NCBI GenBank assembly: GCA_024583055.1
Contig: CP102145.1
Coordinates: 1,302,001-1,366,000 of the forward strand
Direction of reading: 5' to 3'
DNA: 64,000 bases
Source: Streptococcus suis
Lineage (GTDB): Bacteria > Bacillota > Bacilli > Lactobacillales > Streptococcaceae
The notes beneath the pieces were generated by a model that was not told the DNA's origin, ran no database searches, and saw nothing but the letters and a program-made list of their open reading frames with translations. A program made the position numbers and the translations under genes. The first letter of the stretch is position 1. Every line of letters begins with the position of its first letter. Below, piece by piece: positions 26,497 through 37,654 of this stretch.

Positions 26497-27390
26497 TTAC
26501 TCAATAATAATATCAAAATATTTTGTATCAACCTCTTTTGGAGCGACATAACTAATATTTCGTTTGGCATTGAATATGTCAGATTCTTCCAATGAAGTAG
26601 AGAGTCCGCTCCATGGTTCTAATGCGATAAAGGGACTCTGATTTGTAGTTGACCAAATCACTAAATATGGAAAATCATCAAATGCAATCGAAAGTTTCTT
26701 CTGATGATTTTTTGATTTCAAGGTTACCTTTCGTGATGCTAATTGATCCAATGTTATAGCGTCATGCTCAAACAGTTTATAGGACAAGTCCAAGGTCTTT
26801 TGATTTTCCAAGAATGGCCGGCGGTCTCGCAGATCAAGTAAGCCAGTTTCTGGAAAACTTCTAGGTACTGTACAAGATTCTACTTTTTCAAATTCTAAAT
26901 AATAATCTTCATAACTCTCACCATCCAACAAAGGACAATTAAAACCTGGATGACCCCCAATAAAGTATGGTAGCTTTCTATGTCCTTCAAGATTTTTAAC
27001 CCGATATTCAGTTCGGATTGTATTGCCAAGTAGTGAGTAGTTAATGGAAAGTTCAAATTCAAAAGGGTAATTTTTTACGGTTTCTTCGTTTGATGAAATA
27101 GAAAATTCTAAAGAGTTTTCAGTACTATTTACATTTTTGAACATCATTTTTCGTACAAGTCCATGCCTTGGAATTGTGCCTGTAAATGTCGGTCTTTCTG
27201 CAGGTTCATAGATAGCCCAATCATTTCGTAAACTTCCACAAATTGGAAATAGAACTGGTGCTTGACCGCTCCAATAGGTCGGATCCCCTTGCCAAAGATA
27301 CTCGATACCATCCTTGTCTTTAATGGAAATAATTTGCCCACCTAATTCAGAAAATTGTACTGTTAAGTTCTCATTTTTTAATTCGAGCAT
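26497..27390 (-). CDS. lacX: Aldose 1-epimerase family protein LacX
   Basis: This 297-residue protein of the galactose mutarotase fold has IPRHGLVRKMMF, GGHPGFNCPL with the catalytic-type histidine, and ALEPWSGLSTS near the end. It is the last gene of the lac operon, as in lactococcal lac plasmids (lacABCDFEGX). Its role in lactose use is not established and it may act on the anomers of a sugar phosphate. A terminator-like hairpin separates it from lacG. Confidence 0.88.
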   Translation of the reverse strand: MLELKNENLTVQFSELGGQIISIKDKDGIEYLWQGDPTYWSGQAPVLFPICGSLRNDWAIYEPAERPTFTGTIPRHGLVRKMMFKNVNSTENSLEFSISSNEETVKNYPFEFELSINYSLLGNTIRTEYRVKNLEGHRKLPYFIGGHPGFNCPLLDGESYEDYYLEFEKVESCTVPRSFPETGLLDLRDRRPFLENQKTLDLSYKLFEHDAITLDQLASRKVTLKSKNHQKKLSIAFDDFPYLVIWSTTNQSPFIALEPWSGLSTSLEESDIFNAKRNISYVAPKEVDTKYFDIIIE

Positions 27391-27410
27391 AAAAACTGCC
27401 TCCCTTATAT

Positions 27411-27447
27411 GAAAACAAGGATGCTAACTTGAGCTAGGCATCCTTGT
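27411..27447 (-). terminator. Hairpin between lacG and lacX
   Basis: ACAAGGATGC and GCATCCTTGT pair and are followed on the minus strand by TTTTC. It may lower transcription into lacX. Confidence 0.72.
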
Positions 27448-27454
27448 ATTATTT

Positions 27455-28933
<1,479 letters not shown>

Positions 28934-29099
28934 TCAGAACCTGCATTCACAAGTGAAGCGCTTGTATATAAGAGATAGTTTTTCGCTAATCAAGGCAGTT
29001 TTTTGAGGGAATACTGACTGTATTTTGAAAAAAACTAACGATGAGTAGCTGAAAAACTAGCCTTAGATGGGAGTGCTGAACTGTGAATACAGGTTCTAG
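28934..29099 (+). repeat. MITE-like inverted-repeat element, copy 3, inside the lac operon
   Basis: About 160 bases run from GAACCTGCATTCACAAG to GTGAATACAGGTTC, with the same core as copies 1 and 2 (GGGAATACTGACTGTATTT). The right end overlaps the TAG stop of lacE (29096-29098). The left side lies five to eight bases from the lacE-lacG hairpin. The flanks are TCA and TAG, so no clean target duplication is left. Confidence 0.88.
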
Positions 29100-30775
29100 A
29101 ACTGTTGTTTGACAAAGTCAAGAGCACCTTGACCATCACGAGTGAGTTTAATGTATTGAGCCCCTTCAGTTTTGGCAAGTTTAATGCCCAATGCATCAGT
29201 TTCTTGTTTTATATCATCGTAGTTCGATGCTACTTGAGGTGCAAGGATGACTAATTGATATTCTGGTAAAATCTCACGGTGAGCACCATAGCTTCCTGCT
29301 GTTGCTGTGACTGGAACACCATATTCTTTTGCAGCTTTAGTTAACGCGTTGGCAAGCAATCCACTTGTACCACCTCCTGCACAAAGTACCAGAACGTTGG
29401 TTTGTTCAGAAATTTCGGTATCGACTGCTGCTTTTTCAAGAATAGCATCTGCTTTGGCAGTATTGAAGTTAGCTGCCACTTTCTCTTTCAAGCTATTTTC
29501 AACTTTCCCTGATTGTTCTTCAGCAAGAATTTGCTCATCGTAAACTTTCAAGAATGGATAATAGATAAGTACATCGACAAATACCAACAAGATAGCTAGT
29601 GCAAAGGCAAGTGGAGCAAAGTTTGTTCCCATGACAATCCCCAACGGACCTGGAGTTGTCCATGGTAAGTTGACGCTGAAACTGTTCATTTTTAGCGTAT
29701 CAACAAAGAATTTGAAAATCCATACGTTAGCAATTGGAGCTAAAATAAATGGAACAAAGAATACAGGGTTGAGTACGAGTGGTGCACCAAACAAGATTGG
29801 TTCGTTTACACCAAAGAAGGTTGGAACAACTGAAGCACGTCCAATTGCTTTGTTTCGTTTAGACTTAGTCAACCACATAAACATGAATGGCACAACCAAG
29901 GTAGCACCTGTACCACCCATTGTCACGATAAACATTTGAGTACCTGAAGTCAGGATTTTATCCGCGTGTTGACCCGCCTGTAAAAGTTGGAAGTTGGTTT
30001 CAATATTGGCATAGGTAATGGCTGCAATTGCTGGTTCAACAATTGATGGACCATGAATCCCGACAAACCAGAACAAGGCATAGGCACCAAAGATAATGGT
30101 AATACCAACATAACCATCTGCTGCTGTAAATAGAGGCTCAAATAATTTCAGAATTGCCTCAGCGACGTTTGTTCCAAGGATTTGACGTGTCACAAGATCA
30201 ATTCCATACAAAACAAAGATAGACAATGCATATGGAATCACATCTTTAAATGCCTGGGATACGTTCGGTGGAACTTCGTCTGGCATACGAATGGTGACAT
30301 TGTTTTTCACACAGACCTTATAGATATTAACCGTAATGAAGGCTGCCAGAAAGGCTGTCAAAAGTCCCTTAGTTCCCATGTAGCCATTGGCAAATCCACC
30401 TTCAATACCATCAGAAGCCAGTAATAAGAAACCTGAAATTGAAGCAATCATGGTTGAAATGAAGTTGATTTGATTGGTTTTTGGCAATTGACGGTTAAAT
30501 GCATCTGTCAAAGATTTTGCGGTCGTTCCTGCAACTAAGACAGCTACAATACCCATTGTATAACCGTAAGGTTTCATGATAGCTGCAACTGCTTCATCTG
30601 ACCAAGTAAAACCAAAGATATTAGGCACGAAAGCTACCAATAGAAAGATACTTGAGAACAAGATAACTGGCATGGCAGCGATAAAACCATCACGGATAGC
30701 CCTTAAATAAGGGTTTCTCGAAATCTTTTCAAAGAAAGGCTTCCCTTTCTCAATGAATTCAATCAATTTATTCAT
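29096..30775 (-). CDS. lacE: PTS lactose-specific EIICB component
   Basis: This 559-residue permease brings in lactose as lactose-6-phosphate. The EIIC domain covers residues 1-420 ([19 protein letters not shown] is the family signature). The EIIB domain follows, with phospho-cysteine in [18 protein letters not shown] near residue 465. The start overlaps the lacF stop by one base (TAATG), implying translational coupling. The stop codon is formed at the edge of repeat copy 3. Confidence 0.95.
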   Translation of the reverse strand: MNKLIEFIEKGKPFFEKISRNPYLRAIRDGFIAAMPVILFSSIFLLVAFVPNIFGFTWSDEAVAAIMKPYGYTMGIVAVLVAGTTAKSLTDAFNRQLPKTNQINFISTMIASISGFLLLASDGIEGGFANGYMGTKGLLTAFLAAFITVNIYKVCVKNNVTIRMPDEVPPNVSQAFKDVIPYALSIFVLYGIDLVTRQILGTNVAEAILKLFEPLFTAADGYVGITIIFGAYALFWFVGIHGPSIVEPAIAAITYANIETNFQLLQAGQHADKILTSGTQMFIVTMGGTGATLVVPFMFMWLTKSKRNKAIGRASVVPTFFGVNEPILFGAPLVLNPVFFVPFILAPIANVWIFKFFVDTLKMNSFSVNLPWTTPGPLGIVMGTNFAPLAFALAILLVFVDVLIYYPFLKVYDEQILAEEQSGKVENSLKEKVAANFNTAKADAILEKAAVDTEISEQTNVLVLCAGGGTSGLLANALTKAAKEYGVPVTATAGSYGAHREILPEYQLVILAPQVASNYDDIKQETDALGIKLAKTEGAQYIKLTRDGQGALDFVKQQF

Positions 30776-31092
30776 TATTTATCACCTCGTTTGTAAAGTT
30801 CAATCATATGACTCATCATATCTTTCAATAATAATGTTGTCATGAGATGGTCTTGACCATGCATGAGCGTCACACTAAAGGCTAAATCCTCACCAGCCGC
30901 TTCTTTTTGCAACAAGCTAGTCTGAGCATGGTGGGCTTCAACAATACAAGCATTGGCAGCTTCAACTAGTTCTTCTGCTTTTGCATAGTCGCCTTTTTGA
31001 GCAGCAGACAGTGCCTCCATCAAACGAGAACGAGCATCACCAGCGAATGCAACAATCTCAAAACCTAATAAAGTAATTTCTTCTCTGTTCAT
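30775..31092 (-). CDS. lacF: PTS lactose-specific EIIA component
   Basis: This 105-residue all-helical protein accepts phosphate from HPr and passes it to LacE. The phosphorylated histidine lies in [12 protein letters not shown] (about residue 79), with the second conserved histidine four residues on. It is coupled to lacE by a one-base overlap and lies 31 bases after lacT. Confidence 0.96.
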   Translation of the reverse strand: MNREEITLLGFEIVAFAGDARSRLMEALSAAQKGDYAKAEELVEAANACIVEAHHAQTSLLQKEAAGEDLAFSVTLMHGQDHLMTTLLLKDMMSHMIELYKRGDK

Positions 31093-31123
31093 AATATGAA
31101 CCTCCTTTTAAAATTGAATTGAT

Positions 31124-31957
31124 TTACAATAACCGTTGAATATGTAATACAATATAGAACCTTTCACTATCATTTACTGGCTCATCAACCAATGATGTAA
31201 TCATCTCAAAAATCTGACTTCCAACCTGATGGGCTCTTGGATTCTGGAGCTTGATGTACTGTTCCAAACTAGCAATTGATTCATTTGACTGATGGGATCT
31301 ATCTAAGTAATTCAGAAAATAGGACAAATGAATCATAAAGCGATCATAAAAATTACTATTTTCTTTTGTGCGTTTAATCCCATTCTCTATCAAAATTTGT
31401 TCAACCTCAGCAATAATTTTCTTACTGATGTCATGTTCTTCACTAGTGGGATGAATTGTTTCACCCTTTGCATTGATTAAGTGAAGTGCAATTTTACCAA
31501 TCTCATCATTTGGAAAATCATTTAGCAATTTTTCTCGAAACATAGCTAAGGCTTCACGCGCCATTTTATATTCCAATGGATATTCGGCTGAAATATTGGG
31601 TAGCCTACTTTCTTGATAACTATTCTTTAAAACCGCCTGATATGCACAATAGATATGATCTGTCAATGTCACATATAGATATTCTTGTACAGGGTAATGA
31701 TAAGTTTCTACCAGATGATTAATAACCGTGTAGGTTGCCGAAATAAAATCTAAGGGAATATCTTTTAATAAGGTTAGAAAATTTTCTTTGGCCTCATCAT
31801 TTTTTAGCGAAAAGATATTTTCTATCTTGTCCTTAACAATTAAATCCCCTTTTTTCTTTTGAAAGGTTATACCTAATCCCATCACGACTGCCTGTTCCCC
31901 ATGTTCATTTTTCACCAGGGCAGCGTTATTATTTAGTGACTGTATAATCCTAAACAT
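31124..31957 (-). CDS. lacT: LacT, BglG-family transcription antiterminator
   Basis: This 277-residue protein has an RNA-binding CAT domain (residues 1-55, MFRIIQSLNNNAALV and GLGITFQKKKGD) and two PRD domains with conserved histidines (INHLVETYHYP and MIHLSYFLNYLDR). The PTS phosphorylates the PRDs according to lactose supply. LacT binds the RNA target at 32032-32061 and prevents the overlapping terminator from forming. It heads the lacTFEGX segment. Confidence 0.93.
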   Translation of the reverse strand: MFRIIQSLNNNAALVKNEHGEQAVVMGLGITFQKKKGDLIVKDKIENIFSLKNDEAKENFLTLLKDIPLDFISATYTVINHLVETYHYPVQEYLYVTLTDHIYCAYQAVLKNSYQESRLPNISAEYPLEYKMAREALAMFREKLLNDFPNDEIGKIALHLINAKGETIHPTSEEHDISKKIIAEVEQILIENGIKRTKENSNFYDRFMIHLSYFLNYLDRSHQSNESIASLEQYIKLQNPRAHQVGSQIFEMITSLVDEPVNDSERFYIVLHIQRLL

Positions 31958-31980
31958 ATATCCCTCCTATATTTTTAAGC

Positions 31981-32061
31981 AAAAAAAGACTACAAACAAA
32001 CCGAGAATATCCTACTCTCAAATCCATTTGTAGTCTTGCCTAATCGAATTAGTTACAATCC
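31981..32061 (-). promoter_or_regulatory. LacT RNA antiterminator target overlapping an intrinsic terminator
   Basis: On the minus strand the RAT runs from GGATTGTAACTAATTCGATT through AGGCAAGACT (32061 down to 32032), a clear match to BglG/SacY targets. Its 3' part is the left arm of a terminator whose stem is AAGACTACAAA/TTTGTAGTCTT (31986-32037) followed by TTTTTTGC. The two structures exclude each other, the classic antitermination switch. A second small hairpin sits in the terminator loop. Confidence 0.9.
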
Positions 32062-32084
32062 ACTCTATTCTTACTGATGAGATT

Positions 32085-32120
32085 ATTATAGCATATTCTC
32101 AGAAAATGTAAACCCTTTCT
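32085..32120 (-). promoter_or_regulatory. Internal lacT promoter with candidate CcpA (cre) site
   Basis: TTTACA (complement of 32107-32112) and TATAAT (complement of 32085-32090) are 16 bases apart, giving lacTFEGX its own promoter. ATGTAAACCCTTTCT (32106-32120) matches the cre consensus WTGNAANCGNWNNCW with one mismatch and covers the -35, suitable for glucose repression. Confidence 0.65.
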
Positions 32121-32146
32121 TTTAAGAAAATGGTTATTTTTTTCAA

Positions 32147-33124
32147 TTATTTTTCTAGCCAAGAAGTTGCTGTTTGAGACAAGACTGCATCAAGTCCCTC
32201 GATATTTTCACGACCAACAGTTCGTAACCATTCACGCGCAGCTTCTTCACCATGTTCAATATAGACTGGCACAACACCCGCCCACGTCGCACGACCGCAG
32301 AGAACACCGTTAAATTTAGCACCTGCTTCATGTGCAAACACTAGTGTATCTTGGAAAAGCTTAGCAGAAACACCTGCACTTAGATAAATGTATGGCAAAT
32401 GAGTTGATGCTTCTTGTTGACGGAAATATTCAGCTGCTTCTTCTTTTGTATAGACGACTTCCCCTGTTCCAAAGCCTTCTACAAAATTCATGTTCACAGG
32501 TACTTCTACCTTGAGAACATCCACTCCAAAGCGTTCATTCGAAAATACTTTCATAGCCTCATTTACTTTTCGAGGTTTGACTTTTGCAAATTCCACACTG
32601 GCATTGTCTTCAATCGTTTCATCGTAGCTCAAAATTTCCAAGAAGAATGGTAAACCTTCAGCCTGACATTCTGAACCTAAGCGTTCAATATAGGCATGTT
32701 TTTGAAGGTTGACATATTGGTCTCCATCAACATCATAATAGAGTAAGAACTTGATAGCATCTGCCCCTTCTTCTTTTAGTCGTTTTACAGACCACTCTAC
32801 TAGGCAATCTGGTAAGCGACTAGTAGAGCTGGTATCATAGCCAGTTTTTTCATAAGCTAGGAGCAAACCACACTGTTCGTCACGGGCGCGTGATGCTGGC
32901 AAACCAAATTCAGGATCTAACAGAATTGAGGAAGAAAATTGTGTTAATTCCTCTGAAACTAGTTTCTTTAGTTCTTCCATCTGCTCCACAGTAGGTTCTT
33001 CTGTCTGATGTTTTGCCATCATTTTTTTCAGGGCTCCACGTTGGTCAAAAGCTAAGGCTGAAATAATACCTGCTTCATTGCTTACTTTTTCCATGTATTT
33101 TCTTTTATCTGCTGTTACTACCAT
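32147..33124 (-). CDS. lacD: Tagatose-1,6-bisphosphate aldolase
   Basis: This 325-residue class I aldolase splits tagatose-1,6-bisphosphate into glyceraldehyde-3-phosphate and dihydroxyacetone phosphate. The family start [20 protein letters not shown] is seen, and the Schiff-base lysine lies in [11 protein letters not shown]. The longer frame begins 15 codons earlier inside lacC; the ATG complementary to 33122-33124 with GAGG upstream is preferred and lies one base past the lacC stop. Confidence 0.95.
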   Translation of the reverse strand: MVVTADKRKYMEKVSNEAGIISALAFDQRGALKKMMAKHQTEEPTVEQMEELKKLVSEELTQFSSSILLDPEFGLPASRARDEQCGLLLAYEKTGYDTSSTSRLPDCLVEWSVKRLKEEGADAIKFLLYYDVDGDQYVNLQKHAYIERLGSECQAEGLPFFLEILSYDETIEDNASVEFAKVKPRKVNEAMKVFSNERFGVDVLKVEVPVNMNFVEGFGTGEVVYTKEEAAEYFRQQEASTHLPYIYLSAGVSAKLFQDTLVFAHEAGAKFNGVLCGRATWAGVVPVYIEHGEEAAREWLRTVGRENIEGLDAVLSQTATSWLEK

Positions 33125-33125
33125 A

Positions 33126-34058
33126 TTATACCTCTTCGACTTCGATTTGAGAATACAACGATTCTGCATTTTCTAAATTGACGTAACCCGTCTGTTCTTC
33201 CTGGGCATTTAGCATGCCTAAAACATTAGCCTTTTTTAGTAATTCTGTATCAGGTAAGGCATGTACCAAACTAGCTGCAATACCTGCAACTGTTGAATCT
33301 CCTGATCCTACTGGATTGACGACTTTGATTTTTGGAATTCTGACACGATAGAACTTGTCATTGTGCTTGGCAAAAGCCCCCTGTGCCCCTAATGAGACGA
33401 CTATCCACTCAATTCCTTGAAAAAGTTGACCAGACAAAACTGATTTCAACTCTTGAATATCATCAGTAACTTCTTTACCAATCAGTTGTGATAACTCTTC
33501 TGTATTCGGCTTAATAACTGTCGGCTTCTGCTGGCTTTCTAAAACGTTTTTCAGCGCCTCACCAGAACAATCCAAAACAACAGCTATGCCAAATTTTTTA
33601 CAAAGTTCTACAATCTCAACATAATAATTGCTAGCAAGTCCTTTAGGCAAACTTCCTGAAATGACAACTACATCTACATTATTCAGAATGATTTCAAGAT
33701 GTTCTATAAAATTCAAGGCTTCATGTTCTTGAATAGTTGGTCCTTGTTCTAAAATCTCCGTCTGTTTGCCATCATGAAGAACCGCAATACAGTTACGTGT
33801 TTCGCTCCCAATTTCCACAAAGGAATTTTTAATATCCTTTCGAGTGAGTTGTTTCTTTACATAACTTCCAATCTCACCGCCAATAAAGCCTGTTGCTACA
33901 ACATCTTCACCGATTTGTTTCAAAACTCGTGTGACATTGAGCCCCTTGCCTCCAGCTGTTTTTTGAACTTTTTCTACTCGATTGACCGTATCCAAATGAA
34001 AAGTATCCAATTGATAGGCAATATCAACTGACGGATTTAAAGTGATTGTCAAAATCAT
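33126..34058 (-). CDS. lacC: Tagatose-6-phosphate kinase
   Basis: This 310-residue PfkB-family sugar kinase phosphorylates tagatose-6-phosphate with ATP. PfkB signatures are [15 protein letters not shown] near residue 37 and [12 protein letters not shown] near residue 250, containing the catalytic aspartate. [13 protein letters not shown] opens the protein as in LacC and FruK. It lies between lacB (nine bases upstream) and lacD. Confidence 0.95.
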   Translation of the reverse strand: MILTITLNPSVDIAYQLDTFHLDTVNRVEKVQKTAGGKGLNVTRVLKQIGEDVVATGFIGGEIGSYVKKQLTRKDIKNSFVEIGSETRNCIAVLHDGKQTEILEQGPTIQEHEALNFIEHLEIILNNVDVVVISGSLPKGLASNYYVEIVELCKKFGIAVVLDCSGEALKNVLESQQKPTVIKPNTEELSQLIGKEVTDDIQELKSVLSGQLFQGIEWIVVSLGAQGAFAKHNDKFYRVRIPKIKVVNPVGSGDSTVAGIAASLVHALPDTELLKKANVLGMLNAQEEQTGYVNLENAESLYSQIEVEEV

Positions 34059-34067
34059 GTGAGCCTC

Positions 34068-34586
<519 letters not shown>

Positions 34587-34609
34587 TTATTCTCCTTTGT
34601 TTACAACAA

Positions 34610-35032
34610 TTAGCACATTTTATTTAGCATATCGACACGGATTTGGTGACGACCGCCATCATACTCACCTTCAACAAATCCTTTAACGATATTTTTGGCA
34701 ATTCCTTCTCCTACAATCTCACTACCGATTGTAATAATACGCGAATTGTTGTGTCCTCTTGTCATATAGGCAGAACGTTCGTCTGAAACTTCTGCAGCGA
34801 TCATGCCTTTGACTTTAGTTGCGGTCATAAATGGACCAACACCATAAGCATCAATCACAATACCAAGATTTCCTTCCTCTTGATTGACTGCTGCGACTAC
34901 TGCCAAAGTTGTATCAACAAAATCACTTCCATCACTGACATCTTTAAAGTCATATGATTTTTCTTGTAAATAATCTTTAATAACGTCTTTTAGTTTTGAG
35001 CCCGCTGGATCAGCACCGATAATGATTGTCAT
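34610..35032 (-). CDS. lacA: Galactose-6-phosphate isomerase subunit LacA
   Basis: This 140-residue partner of LacB opens [20 protein letters not shown] and ends MLNKMC. The RpiB-type Cys of LacB is replaced in this subunit by [10 protein letters not shown], as expected of LacA, so the active site is shared between the two subunits. It is the first gene of the lac operon, about 100 bases downstream of the promoter. Confidence 0.95.
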   Translation of the reverse strand: MTIIIGADPAGSKLKDVIKDYLQEKSYDFKDVSDGSDFVDTTLAVVAAVNQEEGNLGIVIDAYGVGPFMTATKVKGMIAAEVSDERSAYMTRGHNNSRIITIGSEIVGEGIAKNIVKGFVEGEYDGGRHQIRVDMLNKMC

Positions 35033-35103
35033 AACCTATCTCCTAACAAAAATAGAAAGTTGTAGCCATATGTGGCAGAAAATCTTTGTTTTGCAAAACT
35101 TAG

Positions 35104-35160
35104 AAAAAGCGTTTTCGCTTTTTATGTTTAAATTATACAACCAAACAAACATAAAGTCAA
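35104..35160 (-). promoter_or_regulatory. lac operon promoter with palindromic operator
   Basis: On the minus strand TTGACT (complement of 35155-35160) and TATAAT (complement of 35132-35137) are spaced by exactly 17 bases. Repeated TGTTTG/GTTTGG units lie in the spacer and upstream, fitting LacR (DeoR-type) half-sites. A perfect palindrome AAAAAGCGTTTTCGCTTTTT (35104-35123) follows the start point; its core resembles a cre site. LacR and CcpA binding is inferred. Confidence 0.75.
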
Positions 35161-35202
35161 CATATTTTGTTTTATTTTTGTTTATCTTTTTCGTATGCAA
35201 AC

Positions 35203-35231
35203 AAAAAAACCAACATTTCACTGTTGGTTTT
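35203..35231 (-). terminator. Terminator of lacR
   Basis: AAAACCAACA and TGTTGGTTTT pair and are followed by TTTG on the minus strand. It lies just past the lacR stop and upstream of the lac promoter, insulating lacR from lacA. Confidence 0.82.
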
Positions 35232-35238
35232 GATAACT

Positions 35239-36006
35239 TTATGATTTTGTAGTGATAATTTCGATGCGCTTACTTAATAATTGGTAATTTTCATCCTTTG
35301 CAGTCATATCAGTCACTAGAGCAGTTATATCATTCAAATCACAAAAGGAAGTAAAATCATCTTTTCCAATTTTCGAGGCATCCAGCAGTAGATATTTTTC
35401 TAAAGAATGTTTAATGGCAATATTTTGCGTATAGGCTTCCGCTAGGGTGGAGGTCATGACATCAGTTCCCTTAAGTCCGTTACCTGAAAAGAAAATTTTG
35501 CTGAATCGCATTTTTTCTAAACTTGTATTGGTAATTTCTCCTACAAAAGATTCTGTCACTTGACGATATTCTCCCCCCAAGAGAAAGACTTGAAACTCCT
35601 CGGTCTTCTTTTGAGATAGGATGGTAAAAACAGGCATACAGTTTGTGATGACCGTTAGGCGAGGATTTTTAATGGCTTCAGCCAGAAAGGCCACTGTTGT
35701 TCCTGGGCCTAAGAACACCGTGTCTCCATCTTCTATCAGTTGTGCAGCCCTTTCCGCTATCTCTTGCTTGGCTTCCTTATTCTGAATGTGTTTCTCAGAA
35801 TGGGAATATTCCCGATATTGAAAAGCCTTATTACTTCTAGCACCGCCGTGAATTTTTGTTAAGACACCTTGCTCTTCCAATTCAATAAAATCACGTCGAA
35901 CAGTCATATCAGTAACATTTAGCAATTCAACAATCTCAGAAATTCGAACTGTGCCTTTTTTGTTTACCAATCGTGTAATTTCTTCTAGTCGTTCTCGTTT
36001 ATTCAT
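35239..36006 (-). CDS. lacR: Lactose operon repressor LacR, DeoR family
   Basis: This 255-residue repressor has an N-terminal winged helix-turn-helix ([20 protein letters not shown] with [12 protein letters not shown]) and a C-terminal DeoR sugar-phosphate sensor ([26 protein letters not shown]). In the family the inducer is tagatose-6-phosphate. It is transcribed in the same direction as the operon it controls, but separately. Confidence 0.93.
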   Translation of the reverse strand: MNKRERLEEITRLVNKKGTVRISEIVELLNVTDMTVRRDFIELEEQGVLTKIHGGARSNKAFQYREYSHSEKHIQNKEAKQEIAERAAQLIEDGDTVFLGPGTTVAFLAEAIKNPRLTVITNCMPVFTILSQKKTEEFQVFLLGGEYRQVTESFVGEITNTSLEKMRFSKIFFSGNGLKGTDVMTSTLAEAYTQNIAIKHSLEKYLLLDASKIGKDDFTSFCDLNDITALVTDMTAKDENYQLLSKRIEIITTKS

Positions 36007-36286
36007 GTTTAATCCTTTGTTGTTTTTTTACATTATATCAAAAATAAGAAAGAATATGTTGGAATTTTGAACATTTGTTCTAGGTGAATTGAAGCTTCTT
36101 ATCAAAATCTCCGTTCAGAATTTTTTTACATCATTAAGATAGAGCCCAGCCATTCTTTGATAAAGGTTACTATTGATTAACAATTGATACATAGGGATTA
36201 CCCGTTTTAGAAGCACCAACTATCTTTACTTTTAAAGCTTCGTATAAAGTAATCCTATGTTCTAGAATATAAGATACTGCATATAA
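36007..36286. other. Gene-free 280-base stretch between lacR and pezT
   Basis: It holds a 12-13 base inverted repeat, ACATAGGGATTAC (36189-36201) and GTAATCCTATGT (36249-36260), separated by 47 bases. On the minus strand a 25-codon frame (complement of about 36195 down to 36118) reads ...YQRMAGLYLNDVKKF-stop and looks protein-like but has no good start context. It may be the tail of a lost gene. No other feature is seen. Confidence 0.35.
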
Positions 36287-37063
36287 CTATACATCGTTTC
36301 CATTACTTTTACTCATCTCCCTCAACCGTTCCTGTCCAAACTTCATCATCTCCTCCTCTACCTTGCTCCATTTCCCAAAGAGACACTCTTGTAACACTTC
36401 TGCTGCAGAATCTTTATCAGTTTTAGAATCATAAATACAAGTCCTATCTCTCTGATAAATTTGAATCTGATCAAAGAATTTCTCACTTTCTAACTCCCTC
36501 AAGTTATCAACCAAGTTCTCTACAATCCCATCATGGTGTTCTTTTGGTGTTGCTCTAGCCTGATTGGGATCTATGGCATAAAGCTCTTCGTAACGAATCA
36601 AGGTACTGAGATAAGAAAGCTCAGGTTTGGTGCCAATCACTGCTAAGGAAACTTGGTAACCTTTAGAAGATAATAATTGAGCAGTCTGACGAGGAACTTG
36701 AGTAGTTCGCAAGGTTCCCTCAATCAGCAAATGATAACCCTGCGTGCTGAGTTCGTCAACCAGATGCTCTACCATTTTTCCTGCAAATTCCTTGGTATAG
36801 TCCACGCTGTCCTTGCCATACTTATCTTGCAGGGCTAAGTAATCAGGATGTTGGGAACGATAGCTATCCCCATCGATGATAATGATATTACCTTGAAATT
36901 CTTTTTGTTTAATTCGATGAATAGTCGTCTTACCTGCTCCGCTCTGACCTCCAAGAAAAATGGCTCTCGGTTGATTTGGAATCGTCTTTCCACGAGTTAG
37001 GGCCCTAATAGTTCGCTGTAAAGCCTTCTGAAACTCAGCTTCACTAAATTCTTCCAACCTCAT
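36287..37063 (-). CDS. pezT: PezT, zeta-family toxin (UDP-N-acetylglucosamine kinase)
   Basis: This 258-residue kinase has Walker A GGQSGAGKTT at residues 38-47, the substrate-binding aspartate as Asp66 in DGDSYR (the same position as pneumococcal PezT), and EGTLRTTQVP downstream. Zeta/PezT toxins phosphorylate UDP-GlcNAc and block peptidoglycan synthesis unless bound by the antitoxin. The start overlaps the pezA stop by one base (TAATG). All visible catalytic residues are intact. Confidence 0.93.
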   Translation of the reverse strand: MRLEEFSEAEFQKALQRTIRALTRGKTIPNQPRAIFLGGQSGAGKTTIHRIKQKEFQGNIIIIDGDSYRSQHPDYLALQDKYGKDSVDYTKEFAGKMVEHLVDELSTQGYHLLIEGTLRTTQVPRQTAQLLSSKGYQVSLAVIGTKPELSYLSTLIRYEELYAIDPNQARATPKEHHDGIVENLVDNLRELESEKFFDQIQIYQRDRTCIYDSKTDKDSAAEVLQECLFGKWSKVEEEMMKFGQERLREMSKSNGNDV

Positions 37064-37539
37064 TAAGCCACCACCCGATGATGCACCATGTCTAACATCC
37101 GCTCGATACCGTCTAAATAGCCATTGTAACGCTCAATCTCATCGAAAGTATCGACAAGGTAAATCTTTGTATTGATCAATTCAGCCAAATCATCACTCAT
37201 CAAAATCCAAGGGTTGGATTCATCATCAAAGGCGATGTCTTGACTATCCTGGTATCTATAAAGCTGTGATAAAATGGCAGCTCCACGTTCTTTTATCACT
37301 TCTACTTTTAAAGTCAGTTGGTAATCTTCAACAGGTGTTAGCATCTTATCCTCTCCTACAATATCGACATAAGAGACGTTAAATTTTTGACAAATACGAT
37401 CGATGAGTTCTGTTGAAACTTTACTAGTTCCATTCTCATAACGACTTAAGCTATTGCGTGAAATACCAACCATTTTCGCAAATTCTGGTTGTGTTAAATC
37501 ATGTGTCTGGCGTAGTGATTTTATATTTTCTCCGATCAT
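37063..37539 (-). CDS. pezA: PezA, antitoxin and autorepressor
   Basis: This 158-residue protein has an N-terminal HTH_XRE domain (LTQPEFAKMVGISRNSLSRY) and a helical C-terminal half that clasps PezT in the known PezAT structure. The size matches PezA. It is the first gene of the operon and should repress it from the palindrome at 37575-37600, with PezT as co-repressor. Confidence 0.93.
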   Translation of the reverse strand: MIGENIKSLRQTHDLTQPEFAKMVGISRNSLSRYENGTSKVSTELIDRICQKFNVSYVDIVGEDKMLTPVEDYQLTLKVEVIKERGAAILSQLYRYQDSQDIAFDDESNPWILMSDDLAELINTKIYLVDTFDEIERYNGYLDGIERMLDMVHHRVVA

Positions 37540-37574
37540 AGCCTTTCCCCCTATTCTTAGTTTTATTGTAACAC

Positions 37575-37600
37575 AAAACGCACCAAATTTGGTGCGTTTT
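37575..37600 (-). promoter_or_regulatory. pezAT operator: 26-bp perfect palindrome
   Basis: AACGCACCAAATTTGGTGCG is the centre of a perfect 26-base palindrome that ends 14 bases before a -10-like element (TACAAT on the minus strand), so it covers the -35. It is the expected PezA binding site. It also has terminator-like form. Confidence 0.8.
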
Positions 37601-37654
37601 TAATCGATTTTTTTCACAAAATAGCTCTCGTGCTCTTTTTAAACCTACTTAGGC

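Noticed and set aside
37575..37600. Reading the pezA upstream palindrome as a terminator of the preceding gene
   Set aside because: The gene upstream on the minus strand is the alpha/beta group far to the right, not adjacent. Perfect symmetry without loop and its position over the promoter favour an operator.
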